Assembly: GCA_963740835.1 (NCBI GenBank)
Contig: CAVUFH010000007.1
Span: 372,001-436,000, forward strand
DNA: 64,000 bases
Source: CAVUFH01 sp963740835
GTDB taxonomy: Bacteria; Actinomycetota; Acidimicrobiia; IMCC26256; PALSA-610
Direction of reading: 5' to 3'
Of the stretch, positions 61,148 through 64,000 are shown one piece after another (position 1 is the first letter of the stretch; each line of letters starts with the position of its first letter). The notes under the pieces are model-generated. The model was not told the DNA's origin, did not search any database, and saw only the letters and a program-made list of their open reading frames with translations. The translations under genes were made by a program, and so were the position numbers.

Positions 61148-62257
61148 TCACCGGAACGAGAAGACGGCGGCGTCGGTGTCGTCGAGCGGCGGGAGCAGGC
61201 CGCGGGCGCGCAGCACCGGCATCACGCCCTCGCCGAACCAGTACGCCTCTTCGAGGTGCGGATAGCCGGAGAAGATGAACTCGTCGAAGCCGAACGCGTG
61301 GTACTCCGCGATGCGATCGGCGACTTCTTCGTAGGAGCCGACGAGCGCGGTGCCCACCCCGCCGCGGACCAGCCCGATGCCCGCCCACACGTTGGGGTAA
61401 ACGACGAGCCCGTCTTCGCCACCTCCGTGCAGCGATGCCATGCGCTGCTGCCCGACGGACTGCGTCGTCGCGAAATCGGCCTGCGCGGCCGCGATCGCGT
61501 CGTCGCTCATGCGGGCATGGAGCGCGTGCGCCGCCGCCCACGCTTCGTCGGTGGTGGGGCGCGCGATGACGTGGAACCGGACGCCGAACTCGAGGGTGCG
61601 ACCGGCGGCGTCGGCGAGCACGCGCATGCGCGCCACCCGTTCGGACACCATCGCGGGCGGTTCACCCCACGCCAGGTACACGTCCACGTGTTCGGCCGCG
61701 ATGCGCTCGGCCGCTTCGGATGCACCGCCGAAGTAGATGCGCGGCACCGGTTCGGGCGGCACCCGCGTGGTCGCGCCGTCGACGTTGTAGTGCTTGCCGT
61801 GAAAGGCGAACGACTCGCTGCTCCACGCGCCCCGCATGATGCGGACGAATTCGCCGGTGCGCTCGTAGCGCGTCTCCTTGTCCTCCCACACACCGAAGCG
61901 GGCGAGCTCGGCCGGCTCCGCGCCGGTGACGATGTTGACGAGGAGCCGGCCGCCCGAGAGCCGCTGATACGTCGAAGCCATCTGCGCGGCAAGGGTCGGT
62001 GACAGGAGCGCGGGACGGAACGCGACGAGGAACTTGACGCGGCGCGTCAGCGGGATCAACGGCGCGGTGGCAAGCCAGGCGTCCTCGCAGCCCGTGCCAC
62101 ACGGCGTGAGCATCCCGTCGAAGCCGAGCGCGTCGCACACGGTGGCGATCTGCGCGAGGTACGGCAGCGTGGGCGCGCGCCGATGCGGGTCGCCGGCGTC
62201 CGGCAGTACGTCGCGCGCGTCGCCACCGGTCGGGAGAAACCAGTGGACCTTGAGCAC
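61148..62257 (-). CDS. SsuD-like FMNH2-dependent monooxygenase (LLM family)
   Basis: The protein has 369 residues. KVHWFLPTGGDARDVLPDAG and FDGMLTPCGTGCEDAW begin the barrel as in SsuD. FLVAFRPALLSPTLAAQMAS, then RLLVNIVTGAEPAELARFGV and FHGKHYNVDGATTRVPPEPV, are typical of alkanesulfonate monooxygenases. These oxidise organosulfonates with FMNH2 and O2, releasing sulfite. Neither an SsuE reductase nor an SsuABC transporter is nearby. Confidence 0.88.
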   Translation of the reverse strand: MLKVHWFLPTGGDARDVLPDAGDPHRRAPTLPYLAQIATVCDALGFDGMLTPCGTGCEDAWLATAPLIPLTRRVKFLVAFRPALLSPTLAAQMASTYQRLSGGRLLVNIVTGAEPAELARFGVWEDKETRYERTGEFVRIMRGAWSSESFAFHGKHYNVDGATTRVPPEPVPRIYFGGASEAAERIAAEHVDVYLAWGEPPAMVSERVARMRVLADAAGRTLEFGVRFHVIARPTTDEAWAAAHALHARMSDDAIAAAQADFATTQSVGQQRMASLHGGGEDGLVVYPNVWAGIGLVRGGVGTALVGSYEEVADRIAEYHAFGFDEFIFSGYPHLEEAYWFGEGVMPVLRARGLLPPLDDTDAAVFSFR

Positions 62258-62390
62258 AGGCGAACGCTACTGGCCCGCGTCGTCGACCGTTCGCGTCGCC
62301 GCGCCCATCGGGACCAAGCCGGCATCGATCACCATCCGGCTGAAGCGCCGACCGAGCTGCACGAGACGTTCCGCGTCGTCGTCTGCCAGA

Positions 62391-63545
62391 TCAGTCACCC
62401 GCGAGGCCGCCGGCCATCTTCTCCACGGTGTCGATGTACTCCTGCACCATGTCGAGCACGACCTGCCGCGACGTCTGAACGTGGTTCATGCTGCCGACGA
62501 TCTGGCCCACCGGCATGCCGAACAGATCGCGCCGATCCGATCGCGCGATGCGGGCCCGCGCTTCCTGGGTCGCCATGAATTGCAGGGGCATCGGCAACGT
62601 GCCCGGGCAGTCGTCGCGCTCCCAGGCCGCGGTCCATTCGGTCCGCAACATGCGCGCGGGCTTGCCCGTGAGTGAGCGCGATCGCACCGCATCGCGCGCG
62701 GTGGCGGCGAACAACCGGTCCATGCCTTCGGGGCCGGTGTTGCTCTCGGCGACACCGAGCCAGATCGATCCGGTCCACACGCCGGCCGCGCCGAGCGCCA
62801 TCGCCGCGGCCATCTGGCGGCCGGAACCGATGCCGCCGGCCGCGAGCACCGGCGTGGGCGCGACCGCCTCGACCACCTCGGGCACGAGCACCATTGTCGC
62901 AATCTCACCCGTGTGCCCACCGGCTTCGGTGCCCTGCGCGATGACGATGTCGACGCCTTGCTCGACCTGCTTGCGCGCCTGGTCGGGGCGGCCGACGAGC
63001 GCGGCCACCGTGACACCGTGCTCGTGCGCGGCGTCGACCACGTCCTTGGGCGGCGGCCCGAGCGCGTTGGCGAGCAGCTTGATGTCGTGGGCGAGCGCGA
63101 CCTCCACCTGCGGCTTCGACGTCGCGTTGGTCCAACCCAGCAGGCCGGAACCGCTCAGCCCGCCCCCATCATCGGCGTTCGCGGCCTCGGCCGCATCGAC
63201 CTCGGTCGGGAGCGGCGGCACGCCGAGCTCGTCGAGCACGCCGTCGATCCACTCCTTTGTCTCCGGCGGCACCATTTCTTGCAACTTCGGGAGCAGCGCG
63301 CCGGCGTCCTCGAAGCCGGAACCGACGTGCGAAGCGGGGATGACGACATCCACGCCGTACGACCTGCCGCTCACGTGCTCGTCGATCCATTTCAGCTCGA
63401 GCTCGAGCTGCTCGGGAGAGAACGCCAGCGCGCCGAGCACGCCGATGCCACCCGCATTCGTGACCGCAGCCACGACATCGCGGCAGTGGCTGAACGCGAA
63501 GATCGGGAACTCGATCCCGAGCTGTTCGCACAGTTCGTTGTGCAT
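62391..63545 (-). CDS. Nitronate monooxygenase-like FMN protein
   Basis: The protein has 384 residues from ATG 63545. LGIEFPIFAFSHCRDVVAAV, TNAGGIGVLGAL and GTEAGGHTGEIATM contain the FMN-binding and His residues; VLAAGGIGSGRQMAAAMALG is the phosphate-binding segment. GSIWLGVAESNTGPEGMDRL follows. This is the 2-nitropropane dioxygenase/NMO class. It lies next to the end of an acyl-CoA ligase gene, which often occurs with NMO-like proteins in actinobacterial lipid- or steroid-degradation clusters. Substrate unknown. Confidence 0.85.
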   Translation of the reverse strand: MHNELCEQLGIEFPIFAFSHCRDVVAAVTNAGGIGVLGALAFSPEQLELELKWIDEHVSGRSYGVDVVIPASHVGSGFEDAGALLPKLQEMVPPETKEWIDGVLDELGVPPLPTEVDAAEAANADDGGGLSGSGLLGWTNATSKPQVEVALAHDIKLLANALGPPPKDVVDAAHEHGVTVAALVGRPDQARKQVEQGVDIVIAQGTEAGGHTGEIATMVLVPEVVEAVAPTPVLAAGGIGSGRQMAAAMALGAAGVWTGSIWLGVAESNTGPEGMDRLFAATARDAVRSRSLTGKPARMLRTEWTAAWERDDCPGTLPMPLQFMATQEARARIARSDRRDLFGMPVGQIVGSMNHVQTSRQVVLDMVQEYIDTVEKMAGGLAGD

Positions 63546-63591
63546 CTCGTTGCTCCTGCTCGTGCTGAACGATTGTGCAGCGGTCAGTGGT

Positions 63592-64000
63592 TCAGATCGT
63601 GGTGCCCATGGCGACCTTCTTCGCCCAGGGGTAGTCGGGCTTGCCGCTCGGTGACCGTTCGATGGTCGCGACGAGATGCACCTCGCGCGGCACCTTGTAG
63701 CCGGCAACCAGATCGCGGCAGTGCGCGTCGATCTCCTCGATCGTCGGCGCCGCGCCTTCGCGCGGTTGCACCACGGCTGCGACGCGCTCGCCCCACCGTT
63801 CGTCGGGCACGCCGACGACCACCGCGTCGAACACCGACGGGTGCGCCTTCAATGCCGCTTCCACCTCTTCCGGGAAGATCTTCTCGCCGCCGGAGTTGAT
63901 GCACACCGAGCCGCGGCCGAGCAGCCGCATCGAGCCGTCTTCCTCGACGAGCGCGAAGTCACCCGATACCGCGAACCGCCGGCCGTCCACGAGCACGAAC
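63592..64000 (-). CDS. C-terminal part of an acyl-CoA ligase (AMP-binding), truncated by the window edge
   Basis: The frame is open to the right edge. RLLGRGSVCINSGGEKIFPEEVE is the A8 hinge (with GEKI), VFDAVVVGVPDERWGERVAA the following strand block and RSPSGKPDYPWAKKV the A10 region with its catalytic Lys in PSGKPDY. This is the last 135 residues of a FadD-type enzyme that activates carboxylic acids as AMP and CoA esters. The N-terminal part lies beyond the window. Confidence 0.88.
   Translation of the reverse strand, partial: FVLVDGRRFAVSGDFALVEEDGSMRLLGRGSVCINSGGEKIFPEEVEAALKAHPSVFDAVVVGVPDERWGERVAAVVQPREGAAPTIEEIDAHCRDLVAGYKVPREVHLVATIERSPSGKPDYPWAKKVAMGTTI

Overview
The window is high-GC, densely coded DNA with GTG starts, ATGA/GTGA gene overlaps, Tat-exported and lipoprotein enzymes, several F420-type LLM oxidoreductases and NarL-type two-component systems. 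This points to an actinobacterium, possibly a soil Acidimicrobiia-like lineage; the class is inference, and no rRNA or tRNA gene is present to test it. Several genes are interrupted by one- or two-base frameshifts (about 13 across 64 kb). Either the assembly carries residual indel errors or many genes are decaying.

Layout. 1-8.4 kb: end of a truncated gene, a cyclic-nucleotide-binding-like protein, two unrecognised genes in tandem, an HxlR regulator divergent from a RibD-type reductase, a zinc-ribbon protein, a large penicillin-acylase-type Ntn hydrolase and an FHA membrane protein. 8.4-13.9 kb: an accessory stretch with a small protein sharing a motif with the FHA protein, three toxin-antitoxin-type loci (Phd/PIN, XRE/nucleotidyltransferase, Phd/PIN), a NERD-like protein, an ERCC4-type nuclease, and remnants of a TetR and an FAD oxidoreductase gene. 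14-23 kb: a YbaK-type deacylase, an MBL-fold hydrolase, a frameshifted rubrerythrin, a PhoX-type phosphatase, an RHH/VOC pair, a RecQ tail remnant, an AhpD-like protein and a FitAB-like pair. 23-37 kb: a TauD-type dioxygenase, an ABC-2 exporter, a sulfatase, a MarR/cupin divergon with a readable operator, a large secreted protein with a neocarzinostatin-like domain, a PQ-loop protein, a DUF1800-DUF1501 pair and a NERD protein followed by a repeat-rich non-coding stretch.

37.7-54.5 kb holds two related envelope-response modules. On the plus strand are a histidine kinase, a response regulator, a LolD/MacB-type ATPase and an FtsX-type permease. On the minus strand are a kinase, a regulator, a DUF4097 protein, an ATPase and two FtsX-type permeases in one long operon. 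Between them lie a thermonuclease, a BBE-type flavoenzyme and a SnoaL-like protein. 54.6-64 kb is mainly metabolic: ArsR with an SRPBCC protein, an SDR, a stand-alone sigma-70 region 2 protein, two LLM enzymes, DUF2461, a TMEM175-like channel, a sulfotransferase, a glutamine amidotransferase, a nitronate monooxygenase and the end of an acyl-CoA ligase.

A recurring theme is regulators and antitoxins with a -10-like hexamer only 5-7 nt before the start codon, usually overlapped by an inverted repeat. This suggests leaderless, autoregulated transcripts. The most unusual candidate system is the FHA membrane protein and its small neighbour (7.6-8.8 kb). They share an amyloid-signalling-like motif, and the small protein ends in a strongly hydrophobic helix.
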